From PALSA-1003 sp963741315 (GTDB taxonomy: Bacteria; Pseudomonadota; Gammaproteobacteria; Burkholderiales; Casimicrobiaceae): 64,000 bases of DNA. The notes below the pieces were generated by a model. The model ran no database searches, had not been told where the DNA came from, and worked only from the letters and a program-made list of their open reading frames with translations. The DNA is taken from contig CAVUHK010000001.1 in the NCBI GenBank assembly GCA_963741315.1, positions 310,001 to 374,000 on the forward strand, read 5' to 3'. Below, piece after piece: positions 32,287-40,417 of the stretch. The translations under genes were made by a program, and so were the position numbers. The stretch's first letter is position 1. The number at the start of each line of letters is the position of its first letter.

Positions 32287-33373
32287 TAAAGCGAAAATGC
32301 ATCACGTCGCCGTCCTTGACTACGTAGTCGCGGCCCTCGAGGCGCATCTTACCGGCTTCCTTGGCGCCCTGCTCTCCCTTGCAGGCGATGAAATCGGCGA
32401 AGCCGATCACTTCGGCGCGGATGAATCCCTTCTCGAAGTCGGTGTGAATGACTCCCGCCGCCTGCGGCGCGGTACTGCCGTGTCGGATGGTCCAGGCGCG
32501 AACCTCCTTCGGCCCGGCGGTGAAGTAGGTATCGAGTCCGAGCAGCTTGTAGCCCGCATGGATGAGCCGGTCCAGCCCGGCCTCGGTGAGACCCATGTCG
32601 TCGAGGAAAATCTGCTTGTCCTCCACCGAGAGGTCGGCGATCTGCGCTTCGAGCGCCGCGGAAATCGCGACCACAGGCGCGCCTTCGCCTCGCGCGTACT
32701 CCTCGACCCGCGCCAACAGGGGGTTGTCCTTGAAGCCGTGCTCGGCGACATTGGCGACGTACATGATCGGCTTCATCGTGAGCAGGAACAGCGGCTTGAG
32801 TACAGCACGCTCTTCCGGATAGAGATCGACCGAGTGCGCCGGCCGCGCCTGGTTGAGCACCGGCACGATCTTCTCGAGCGCGGCAACGAGCCGTTGCGCT
32901 TCCTTGTCGCCACCGGTTCGCGCGGCCTTGGCGAATTTGGACATCTGCTTGTCGACCGTTGCCAGGTCGGCGAGCGCCAGTTCGGTGTTGATGGTCTCGA
33001 TGTCCGATATCGGATCGATCTTGCCGGCGACGTGCACGACGTTGCCGTCTTCGAAGCAGCGCACGACGTGGGCGATGGCATCGGTCTCGCGAATGTTCGC
33101 CAGGAACTGGTTGCCCAGGCCTTCGCCCTTGGACGCGCCCGCGACCAGACCCGCGATATCGACGAACTCGACGGCGGCGGGAAGCACGCGCTCCGGGCGC
33201 GCGATAGCCGCCAGCGCCGCGAGTCGAGGATCGGGCACCTCGACGATGCCGACGTTGGGCTCGATGGTGCAGAACGGATAATTCTCCGCCGCGATGCCGG
33301 CCTTGGTCAGGGCATTGAACAGCGTGGACTTGCCGACGTTGGGCAGGCCGACAATGCCGCATTTGACGCTCAT
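32279..33373 (-). CDS. ychF: Redox-regulated ATPase YchF
   Basis: A 364-residue Obg-family P-loop protein, OLA1-like, that hydrolyses ATP rather than GTP. Visible are the P-loop GLPNVGKSTLFNALTK, the G3 motif VDIAGLVAGASKGEGLGN and the C-terminal TGS-like part with GPKEVRAWTIRHGSTAPQAA. Loss of the usual NKxD motif fits ATP specificity. It binds ribosomes and influences oxidative-stress responses. It overlaps pth by 4 bp, the conserved arrangement in this class. Confidence 0.96.
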   Translation of the reverse strand: MSVKCGIVGLPNVGKSTLFNALTKAGIAAENYPFCTIEPNVGIVEVPDPRLAALAAIARPERVLPAAVEFVDIAGLVAGASKGEGLGNQFLANIRETDAIAHVVRCFEDGNVVHVAGKIDPISDIETINTELALADLATVDKQMSKFAKAARTGGDKEAQRLVAALEKIVPVLNQARPAHSVDLYPEERAVLKPLFLLTMKPIMYVANVAEHGFKDNPLLARVEEYARGEGAPVVAISAALEAQIADLSVEDKQIFLDDMGLTEAGLDRLIHAGYKLLGLDTYFTAGPKEVRAWTIRHGSTAPQAAGVIHTDFEKGFIRAEVIGFADFIACKGEQGAKEAGKMRLEGRDYVVKDGDVMHFRFNV

Positions 33374-33981
33374 TTGACTTCCTTCTTCAGCGGCGGCTCA
33401 TCGCTCGCCTGCGTGTGCAGTTCGTGCATCGCTCGTTCGGTGTCGCCGGCGACGAGTCGCTGCCAGACGACCGTGACGCGCGCCATCGCAGCATCGATCG
33501 CGTCGCGATCCGTCGCCGACGGCGGATGCAGGACGTAGTCGGCAACCTCCTGTTCCGACAGCACGCCGTCGCGCGGATGGCCGATGCCGATCCGCAGGCG
33601 CCAGAAGTCTCCGGTGCCGAGCTGGGCGGCAATGTCCTTCAGTCCGTTGTGGCCGGCGAATCCGCCACCGAACTTGAGTTTCACGCCGCCCGCTTTCAGG
33701 TCGAGCTCGTCGTGCGCAACCAGGATTTCGGCTGGCGCAATCTGGTAGAAGCGAGCGAGCGCGGCCACCGCGAGGCCGCTGCGATTCATGAACGTCTGCG
33801 GGATCGCAAGTCGCGGCTCGCTGCCCGCGACGACTGCATGAAACTTCGTCTCGGCCCGAAAGCCCGCGGGAATGCGTTCCGCGAGGCGCTCGACGAACCA
33901 CGCACCCGCGTTATGTCGCGTCGCCGCGTATTCGCGCCCTGGATTGCCCAGCCCGACGATCAAGCGCAATGGATTCGGCAT
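33370..33981 (-). CDS. pth: Peptidyl-tRNA hydrolase
   Basis: A 203-residue enzyme that frees tRNA from peptidyl-tRNA dropped by stalled ribosomes. It starts PLRLIVGLGNPGREYAATRH, with the catalytic histidine in ATRHNAGAWFVE, PQTFMNRSG, VAHDELDLKAGGVKLK and GGGFAGHNGLKDI. The Lys/Pro-rich tail is slightly longer than usual. It overlaps ychF as ATGA and lies after rplY with a terminator between, so it may have its own weak promoter or depend on read-through. Confidence 0.96.
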   Translation of the reverse strand: MPNPLRLIVGLGNPGREYAATRHNAGAWFVERLAERIPAGFRAETKFHAVVAGSEPRLAIPQTFMNRSGLAVAALARFYQIAPAEILVAHDELDLKAGGVKLKFGGGFAGHNGLKDIAAQLGTGDFWRLRIGIGHPRDGVLSEQEVADYVLHPPSATDRDAIDAAMARVTVVWQRLVAGDTERAMHELHTQASDEPPLKKEVK

Positions 33982-34003
33982 GGTTGCGATGGATGGAGGC
34001 CAA

Positions 34004-34037
34004 CAAAAAGGCCCGCCGGAAACCGCCGGGCGGGCCT
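34004..34037 (-). terminator. Intrinsic terminator after rplY
   Basis: On the minus strand the arms AGGCCCGCC and GGCGGGCC form a strong GC stem followed by TTTTT. It starts 20 bp past the rplY stop and overlaps nothing but the pth leader. Confidence 0.85.
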
Positions 34038-34056
34038 CTTCGCCGTCACCAGCACC

Positions 34057-34797
34057 TTATTTCTTGTCGTCCTTCTTGGCGGGGGCCTTGTCGCCGCCCT
34101 TGTCACCCTTGTCCGCCTTGTCGCCACCCTTGTCCGCAGCCTTGTCGCCGGCCTTGGCCTCCTCGCCCGCGGCAGCCGTTTCGGTTGCTGCGGCATCGGT
34201 CGTCGCGGCCGCGACTTCGACTTCGGCGATAACGCGCGGAATGATCGCCGTCGCGACTGCCGGATCCGTCTTCCCGCGTGAGACCGCAGTGACGCCCGCG
34301 GGCAACTTGAGATCCGAAACGTGGATCGACTGCCCAACGGCCAGCGCCGACAGATCGACTTCGATGAACGACGGCAGGTCCTTCGGCAGGCACGCGACAT
34401 CGAGTTCGGTCATCACGTGACTGATGATCGCATCGGTAGTCTTGTGCGCCGGCGAATCCTCGGCGTGCGTGAAGTGCAACGGCACCTTGATGTGGATCTT
34501 GCGCTTTTCGTCGACGCGCTGGAAATCGACGTGCAGCACCTCGTTGCGAAACGGGTGCATCTGCACGTCGCGCAGCAACACACGCTGCGCGGCGCCTTCG
34601 AATTTCATCGTCAGGATCGACGAGTGGAAGGCTTCCTTGCGCAGCGCGTGAATCAGCGCATTGTGGTCGAGCTCGACCGGCTGGGGCTTGGCGTCACCGC
34701 CATAGACGATGCCGGGGGCGCGCCCGCTGCGGCGCAATCTGCGGCTGGCGCCGCGGCCTTCGGTACCGCGCGCAAACGCAGTGAATTCGAGTTGCAT
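34057..34797 (-). CDS. rplY: 50S ribosomal protein L25 (general stress protein Ctc type)
   Basis: A 246-residue two-domain L25: an N-terminal 5S rRNA-binding domain (GRGASRRLRRSGRAPGIVYG, SILTMKFEG, VLLRDVQMHPFRNEVLHVDF) and the C-terminal TL5/Ctc beta domain (DSPAHKTTDAI, SFIEVDLSALAVGQSIHVSD). The last 45 residues are a disordered Lys/Asp/Gly-rich tail made of KGGDK-like repeats, longer than in most relatives. The ATG at 34797 follows GAGGAG. Position between prs and pth is conserved in Betaproteobacteria. Confidence 0.96.
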   Translation of the reverse strand: MQLEFTAFARGTEGRGASRRLRRSGRAPGIVYGGDAKPQPVELDHNALIHALRKEAFHSSILTMKFEGAAQRVLLRDVQMHPFRNEVLHVDFQRVDEKRKIHIKVPLHFTHAEDSPAHKTTDAIISHVMTELDVACLPKDLPSFIEVDLSALAVGQSIHVSDLKLPAGVTAVSRGKTDPAVATAIIPRVIAEVEVAAATTDAAATETAAAGEEAKAGDKAADKGGDKADKGDKGGDKAPAKKDDKK

Positions 34798-34835
34798 GGC
34801 AGAGTACTCCTCATGTCTGCGGCCTTCCGGAGCGG

Positions 34836-34854
34836 GATGCATGCGCTATGCATC
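34836..34854 (-). promoter_or_regulatory. Stem-loop in the rplY leader
   Basis: GATGCAT and ATGCATC pair perfectly around a five-base loop, and flanking GGG/CCC bases can lengthen the stem. It lies in the predicted 5' leader of rplY, about 40 bases before the start codon. A regulatory role for the ribosomal protein is possible but unproven. Confidence 0.35.
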
Positions 34855-34921
34855 ACCCGGCGGTCGTCCGCGGTGGCGACACCCGCTGCCCCCAAGTAAC
34901 GGGAACGCGGGAAAGCCTTGA

Positions 34922-34951
34922 ATTATATCCCGAATCTGTCGTCTCGCGCAA
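34922..34951 (-). promoter_or_regulatory. Sigma-70 promoter of rplY
   Basis: On the minus strand a perfect TATAAT (34922-34927) follows TTGCGC (34946-34951) after 18 bp. The leader would be about 120 nt. Confidence 0.5.
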
Positions 34952-35038
34952 CCGGATTGCCGATCGTGCCAAGGTTCGGAGGGTTCGGCATATGGGCGCC
35001 GACCGGCGCCGGCCCACGATGCCTGCCAATGCGGTCCG

Positions 35039-35989
35039 CTACTCGGTGAACAGCGAGCTGACCGATTCCTCGTTGGAGATGCGCGTCATTGTCTCGGCGA
35101 GCAGTTGCGCGCACGACAGCACCCTGATCCGCTTGCAGGCGCGCGCCTCCTCGGACAGCGGTATGGTATCGGTCACGACAATCTGGTCGAGCTCGGACTC
35201 GGCGATGCGCTGCACGGCGCCACCCGACAGGACGGGGTGCGTGCAATACGCGATCACCTTCCGCGCGCCATTCTCCTTGAGCGCGGACGCGGCCTTGCAG
35301 AGCGTATTCGCGGTGTCGACGATGTCGTCCATGATCACGCAGGTACGGCCCTCGACGTCGCCGATGATGTTCATGACTTCGGCGACGTTGGCCTTCGGGC
35401 GCCGCTTGTCGATGATCGCAAGGTCGGAGTCGAGCCGCTTGGCGATGGCGCGCGCGCGTACCACGCCGCCGACGTCCGGCGACACGACGAGCAGGTCGTC
35501 GTAATTCTGCTTCCACAGGTCGCCCAGCAGCACCGGCGTCGCATAGATGTTGTCGACGGGGATGTTGAAGAAACCCTGGATCTGATCGGCGTGCAGGTCC
35601 ATGGTCATGACGCGATTGACGCCAATGGTCATGAGCATGTCGGCGACGACCTTGGCGGTGATCGCCACGCGCGCCGAACGCGGCCGCCGGTCCTGGCGCG
35701 CATAGCCGAAATAGGGAATCGCGGCGGTGATCCGGCCCGCCGACGCGCGCTTGAGCGCGTCGACCATGACCAGGATTTCCATCAGGTTGTCGTTGGTCGG
35801 CGCGCACGTCGATTGGAGCACGAACACGTCTCGGCCCCGAACGTTCTCGAGCAGCTCGACCATCACCTCGCCGTCGGAAAACCGCCCCACGATGCAGCGC
35901 CCGAGGCTGATGTTCATGTGCCGAACGACGGCCTCGGCCAGCTTGGGATTGGCATTGCCGGTGAATACGCGCATGCGCTCAAACGACAT
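35039..35989 (-). CDS. prs: Ribose-phosphate pyrophosphokinase (PRPP synthetase)
   Basis: A 316-residue enzyme making PRPP from ribose 5-phosphate and ATP for nucleotide, histidine, tryptophan and NAD synthesis. It shows VFTGNANPKLAEAVVRHM, GRFSDGEVMVELLENVRG, the catalytic YARQDRRPRSA, the metal-binding MTMDLHADQIQGFF and the PRPP loop VIMDDIVDTANTLCKAA. The ATG at 35989 (MSFERMRVFTG) gives the family length; a GTG two codons upstream is less likely. It is preceded by tRNA-Gln on the same strand. Confidence 0.97.
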   Translation of the reverse strand: MSFERMRVFTGNANPKLAEAVVRHMNISLGRCIVGRFSDGEVMVELLENVRGRDVFVLQSTCAPTNDNLMEILVMVDALKRASAGRITAAIPYFGYARQDRRPRSARVAITAKVVADMLMTIGVNRVMTMDLHADQIQGFFNIPVDNIYATPVLLGDLWKQNYDDLLVVSPDVGGVVRARAIAKRLDSDLAIIDKRRPKANVAEVMNIIGDVEGRTCVIMDDIVDTANTLCKAASALKENGARKVIAYCTHPVLSGGAVQRIAESELDQIVVTDTIPLSEEARACKRIRVLSCAQLLAETMTRISNEESVSSLFTE

Positions 35990-36049
35990 GGGCACCGCCC
36001 GCGGAAAATGCCGACGCGCTGCCGATGCAACAAGCGAGGCGCGGGAAGA

Positions 36050-36124
36050 TGGCTGGGGAGGTAGGGATCGAACCTACGAATGCCGGAATCAAAATCCGGT
36101 GCCTTACCACTTGGCGACTCCCCA
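36050..36124 (-). tRNA. tRNA-Gln (anticodon TTG)
   Basis: A complete cloverleaf read on the minus strand. The acceptor TGGGGAG pairs with CTCCCCA; the anticodon arm CCGGA-TTTTGAT-TCCGG gives anticodon TTG; the T arm holds GTTCGATCC. The CCA end is encoded (36050-36052). It lies between ispE and prs, its usual place in Betaproteobacteria, and is probably processed from a common transcript with prs. Confidence 0.97.
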
Positions 36125-36147
36125 AAGGAAAACTTCGGTCCGCTGCG

Positions 36148-36999
36148 TCAGGCATATAACCACAACGGGTGGCGTGAGAGCGAACGTGCAACAAAACCGG
36201 TGATGCCGCGCGGCAGTCTGGACAACGCCTGTTGCGCGACGCTCTCGGCGGCAAAAGCGGCAAACACGCACGCTCCAGACCCCGTCATTCTTGCTCCCGC
36301 GCCGGACGCTTCGCGAGCCAGCGCATCGACGCAACGGGCAACTTCCGGGAACCGCGCTGCCGCAACGGCAAAAAGATCGTTGCGGCCATAGCCTTCGGAA
36401 AAGACAGGCATTTTCGCGGACTCGCTGTTACGTGTCAATTCTGGCGCCGCGAAAATGGTTGCAGTCGGCACCTGGATATCCGGCGCAAGCACGACGAACC
36501 ATGTCGGCGGAAATGTCATCGCGGTCAGCTTTTCGCCGATTCCCTGAGCAAACGCGGGCTCGCCGAAGATGAAGAACGGCACGTCCGCACCCAATTCCAG
36601 CGCCAGCACCATCAGTTCTTGGCGCGACATGTTCAGTTGCCACAACCGATTGAGTCCGAGCAACACCGTCGCGGCATCGGAACTGCCGCCGCCAAGCCCG
36701 CCGCCAACGGGTAACCGCTTGTCGACGTAGATCGATGCGCCGAGCGCGGTCCCGCTGTGACGCTGCAGCAGCCGTGCGGCGCGTATCGCGAGGTCATCCT
36801 CGGGCGCGATGTCGGCGGGACCGCGCTCGCGCACGACGGCTCCGTCGTCGCGGACCTCCAGCGCGATGCGATCGCCGCGCGCGATCGGCACGAACAGCGA
36901 TTCCAGTGTGTGGTAGCCGTCTGCACGGCGCCCGGTCACGTGCAGGAAGACGTTGAGCTTGCCGGGCGCGGGAAGCCGCAAGGCGATGGGGGTCGTCAC
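36148..36999 (-). CDS. ispE: 4-diphosphocytidyl-2-C-methyl-D-erythritol kinase
   Basis: A 283-residue GHMP kinase of the non-mevalonate isoprenoid pathway. The N-terminal LPAPGKLNVFLHVTGRRADG and the ATP-binding PVGGGLGGGSSDAATVLLGL are diagnostic, with ARMTGSGACVFAAF near the C-terminus. The start is GTG at 36999, which overlaps the lolB stop as GTGA; the frame upstream is a shadow inside lolB. Confidence 0.96.
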   Translation of the reverse strand: MTTPIALRLPAPGKLNVFLHVTGRRADGYHTLESLFVPIARGDRIALEVRDDGAVVRERGPADIAPEDDLAIRAARLLQRHSGTALGASIYVDKRLPVGGGLGGGSSDAATVLLGLNRLWQLNMSRQELMVLALELGADVPFFIFGEPAFAQGIGEKLTAMTFPPTWFVVLAPDIQVPTATIFAAPELTRNSESAKMPVFSEGYGRNDLFAVAAARFPEVARCVDALAREASGAGARMTGSGACVFAAFAAESVAQQALSRLPRGITGFVARSLSRHPLWLYA

Positions 37000-37583
37000 C
37001 GCCACGAGTCGACCACGACGCGCAATTCGATCTCGGGATACGACAGCGCCATGCGCGCCGGACGCGATACTCCCACCGCATCTGGTGCGAAGGATTGGTA
37101 AACGATCGTCCAGCCGTCCTGCCGCAGCACGCCCGGCCCGCCATCCGCCGCGGGCTCGGCGGCGAAGGGTGCGCCCGCGCGCGGTGCGCCCTGGATCCAG
37201 TACGACAGGCCGTCGACCGGCAGCGCCCACTCGAGCGCGCGGGTGCCGAGTTCGCGCCAGTCGACGGCGGAAATCGTGCGTCCGTCCGCCGTCATCAACG
37301 ACACGCCGCCGACGTCGCCTGAAAGGCGCGCGATCGTCTGGCCTAGCGGCGATGCCAGGTCGACCACGTCGGTCATTCCTTCGTGATGCCAGCGGAAGTT
37401 CGCCGTCAACGCGTCGCTGCCGTGGCGCACCGACAGGCGCCCATTGGCTTCAAAGGTCGATCGGACCGGAGCGAAGGCAACCGGGGCGTCCGCGCGCGGC
37501 GGCGTCAGGCCGGCACACGCAGAAAGCACAAGCACGCAGCCGACCCCCGCGGCGCGGAGCGCCCAGCCGCGGAAATCTCGCAT
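36996..37583 (-). CDS. lolB: Outer-membrane lipoprotein receptor LolB
   Basis: A 195-residue lipoprotein. The signal peptide ends in the lipobox LVLSAC near residue 26. The body follows the LolB pattern: ANGRLSVRHGSDALTANFRW, TDVVDLASPLGQTIARL and GLSYWIQGAPRAGAP, with a final short strand (IELRVVVDSW). LolB takes lipoproteins from LolA and inserts them in the outer membrane. It overlaps ispE by 4 bp and follows the TPR gene by 16 bp. Confidence 0.92.
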   Translation of the reverse strand: MRDFRGWALRAAGVGCVLVLSACAGLTPPRADAPVAFAPVRSTFEANGRLSVRHGSDALTANFRWHHEGMTDVVDLASPLGQTIARLSGDVGGVSLMTADGRTISAVDWRELGTRALEWALPVDGLSYWIQGAPRAGAPFAAEPAADGGPGVLRQDGWTIVYQSFAPDAVGVSRPARMALSYPEIELRVVVDSWR

Positions 37584-37599
37584 CGTCCGACGGCGTGCC

Positions 37600-39348
37600 C
37601 TAAGGCACGAAGCGGCGTACGGTTTCGAGCAGTACCGGATTGTCCGGCGTCTGCTTGAGTTGCGACTGCCAGATGTCCTTGGCACGCGCGCGTTCGCCCT
37701 TGGCCCAGAGCACTTCGCCCAGGTGCGCGGCGATCTCGGGGTCGGAACGATCGGCCAGCGCGCGCCGCAGGGTCTTCTCCGAATCGTCCAGATTGCCCAT
37801 CCGGAATTGCGCCCAGCCCATGCTGTCGAGAATGTACGGATCACCGGGAGAGAGCGCGAGAGCCTGCTCGATGAGCTTGAGGCCTTCCGCGGTGCGCGGG
37901 GTGCGATCAACCAGCGTGTACCCCAGCGCGTTGAGCGCCTGCGCGTTGTCGGGCTTGAGTTCGATCAGCTTGGACAGGCGCGACTCGACCTCGTCCAGGC
38001 GATCGAGCTTTTCGGCGACCATCGCGACGTCGTAGAGCAGGTCCGCGGAGTCCGGATTGATCACCAGCGCGGCAGTAAGCACCGAATACGCGCCGGCATT
38101 GTCGCCCGCGTCGCGCATCAGCTGCGCCTCGGTTTGCGTACGCTCGATGCGCTGATCGCGGTCGTCGGGCGCAAGCGTCGCGAGATAGCGCCGCGCACCC
38201 GCGACATCGCCCTTCTTGCCCATCATGACCGCGACGCGCAGTTTCGAGATCCACGCGCGCTCGCCGGTATTCACCTCACGATACAGCGCGATGGCGTCGT
38301 CGTAGCGCTTCGACTCGTCGGCAACCTGCGCCAGATAGAAGGTCACGATGCCCGGCTCGCCGAAACCCGCCGCCTTCAATTCGGTGAACAGGCGCTCGGC
38401 CGTCGCGTAATCGTGCAATTGCAGCGAAAGTGCGGCGACGGCGAACTCGAACTCCCGGTCGGAATTGTCCGCGGCCCAAAGCCGCTGGAAGATTTCGCGC
38501 GCCTCGGCAAAGCGCTTCTGGTCAACGTAGAGTTGCGCCACGGCGACGCTCGCGGCGCGAGATTCCGGCGTGTTCGCGAGAAAGCCGTTGAGGAAATTGA
38601 TTGCTCCCTGCGGCGAAGTCTTCGACAGGATGTCGCTCTTGAGCAGCGCGGCGCGCTCCCATCCAGGCTTGAGTTCGAGCGCGCGGTCGACAGAGCGCAT
38701 CGACAGCGCAGCCGTGTCCAGATCGCGCATCCCCGTGTTGTACCCGGCGAGAGCCACCGCGAACTGCGCTTCGGCGACATTCGGGTATGGCTTGGCCAAC
38801 TCGGTGATCAACCTGAAGACGGCGCCCTTGTCGCTCTGCGACGCCAGCGCCTGGTTGAGTTGCATGAACGCGTCCGACAGCGCGGACCCATTCGCCGCGG
38901 CTTCGGCGAGCACGTGCTCGAGTTCAGCCTTGAGTTCGTTGCCGGCGCCGGACTGCGTCAGTGTCGCGACCATCTGCCGGGCACGATCGGCACTCGGGTC
39001 GAGCGCGAGCCAGAGCCGGGCCGATTCGAGCGCGAGCCCGCGCTGGCGCGCAAACAGCGCGACTTCGGTCGCCCGTCGCGCAAGGCGCGCATCCTGCGCG
39101 TCGCGCGCGGCCTCGAAATACGCCCGCGCAGCAAGCGCGGAGTCGCCGCGCTGCATCGCAATATCGCCAACCAGGATGCGATACAGGATCTCCGGACTCA
39201 GCGTGGACTGCGCAGACGCCTCGGGTGGCGATTGCGGCGCGGTTACGGCCGGTGGCGATGTCTGGGCAAATGCGCTCGTCAGCGAGGCGGCGAGCGTGGC
39301 GAGCAAGGCCAGCGACGACAGGGAAGGCAGCCGATTCGGCTTGATCAT
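37600..39348 (-). CDS. Periplasmic or outer-membrane tetratricopeptide repeat protein
   Basis: A 582-residue protein with a signal peptide (ALLATLAASLTSAFA) and then helical TPR-type repeats over most of its length. Clear units include AVSEMLRS-like degenerate ones early and good ones late: ALNALGYTLVDRTPRTAEGL, ALSPGDPYILDSMGWAQFRM and AAHLGEVLWAKGERARAKDI. The partner is unknown, but a TPR protein directly before lolB-ispE is a common betaproteobacterial arrangement. The ATG at 39348 precedes the signal peptide; no strong ribosome binding site is seen. It is divergent from mutM. Confidence 0.88.
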   Translation of the reverse strand: MIKPNRLPSLSSLALLATLAASLTSAFAQTSPPAVTAPQSPPEASAQSTLSPEILYRILVGDIAMQRGDSALAARAYFEAARDAQDARLARRATEVALFARQRGLALESARLWLALDPSADRARQMVATLTQSGAGNELKAELEHVLAEAAANGSALSDAFMQLNQALASQSDKGAVFRLITELAKPYPNVAEAQFAVALAGYNTGMRDLDTAALSMRSVDRALELKPGWERAALLKSDILSKTSPQGAINFLNGFLANTPESRAASVAVAQLYVDQKRFAEAREIFQRLWAADNSDREFEFAVAALSLQLHDYATAERLFTELKAAGFGEPGIVTFYLAQVADESKRYDDAIALYREVNTGERAWISKLRVAVMMGKKGDVAGARRYLATLAPDDRDQRIERTQTEAQLMRDAGDNAGAYSVLTAALVINPDSADLLYDVAMVAEKLDRLDEVESRLSKLIELKPDNAQALNALGYTLVDRTPRTAEGLKLIEQALALSPGDPYILDSMGWAQFRMGNLDDSEKTLRRALADRSDPEIAAHLGEVLWAKGERARAKDIWQSQLKQTPDNPVLLETVRRFVP

Positions 39349-39452
39349 TGGCACGTTGGATATCACTTTCTTCAGGGCCGGGCAGCCGGCCGGGAGCAGG
39401 CAAATCTTAGGGTATATTGGGATGGGCAACAAACACCGCCCGTCCCGTCCGG

Positions 39453-40268
39453 ATGCCCGAACTCCCCGAAGTCGAAACCACTCGCCGCGGCCTGGCGCCT
39501 CACGTGGAACGTCAGAAAGTGACGGCTGTCAGCATCTACGACCACCGATTGCGGTGGCCGGTTCCGCACGACCTGCCACGTCGGCTCGTTGGTCGGGTCG
39601 TCGACCGGGTAGACCGCCGCAGCAAGTACTTACTATTTCGCTTTGGCAAGGACACCTTCATCGTGCACCTGGGCATGACGGGCAGCCTACGCGTCTATTA
39701 CGATCCGCCTCCCAAGCGCGCGCACGACCACGTCGATCTCGCCTTCGGCAACGGCGCCATACTGCGCTATCACGACCCCCGACGCTTCGGGGCGATGCTC
39801 TGGTCGCCGCATTCGGCCCAGCCGCACGCCTTGCTGGCCAGCCTGGGACCCGAGCCATTTGCGCCCGAATTCAACGTCGATTACCTGCATGCCGCGACTC
39901 GCCGGCGAAGCGTCGCGATCAAGCTTGCCCTGATGGACAGTCATCTGGTGGTGGGGGTGGGCAACATCTACGCGAACGAGGCCTTGTTCCGGGCGGGCAT
40001 TCGACCGACGCGGCCCGCCAACAAGATCTCGCGTGACCGCCTTGCGCGGCTGGTCGACGCCGTACGCGCTACGCTCTCGGAGGCCATCTCCAAGGGAGGC
40101 AGCACGCTGCGCGACTACGTCGACAGCGCGGGCAACCCGGGCTATTTCCAGCACGAATACAATGTCTACGGCAGGGACGGCGATCCGTGCAAGGTCTGCG
40201 GCGCGGCGATCCGGAGCCTCCGTCAGGGAGGCAGGGCGACGACCTTCTGCGGCCACTGCCAGCGTTGA
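39453..40268 (+). CDS. mutM: Formamidopyrimidine-DNA glycosylase
   Basis: A 271-residue base-excision repair enzyme that removes 8-oxoguanine and formamidopyrimidines. The catalytic N-terminus PELPEVETTRRGL (Pro2, Glu3) begins right after the ATG at 39453. The H2TH region holds VVGVGNIYANEALFRAGI, and the C-terminal zinc finger has CKVCG and FCGHCQR. The longer frame upstream of the ATG would block the N-terminal proline nucleophile and is rejected. Confidence 0.97.
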   Translation: MPELPEVETTRRGLAPHVERQKVTAVSIYDHRLRWPVPHDLPRRLVGRVVDRVDRRSKYLLFRFGKDTFIVHLGMTGSLRVYYDPPPKRAHDHVDLAFGNGAILRYHDPRRFGAMLWSPHSAQPHALLASLGPEPFAPEFNVDYLHAATRRRSVAIKLALMDSHLVVGVGNIYANEALFRAGIRPTRPANKISRDRLARLVDAVRATLSEAISKGGSTLRDYVDSAGNPGYFQHEYNVYGRDGDPCKVCGAAIRSLRQGGRATTFCGHCQR

Positions 40269-40417
40269 TCCGGGGCACGAACTCGTCTGGGCGCACTTTA
40301 TGCTTCAGACCTGGGCCGGTTTGGCAGGGTGGGCTTGCTCCGACGGCACCGCCTGCCTTCCCGCCCCACGCGGACGACGCGGGGTAACCGACGATCGCCC
40401 CGGGAGGGGGCACACCG

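Noticed and set aside
40269..40417. Regulatory element or small RNA between mutM and the dynamin gene
   Set aside because: GC-rich spacer without a recognisable promoter, hairpin with T run or open frame of quality.
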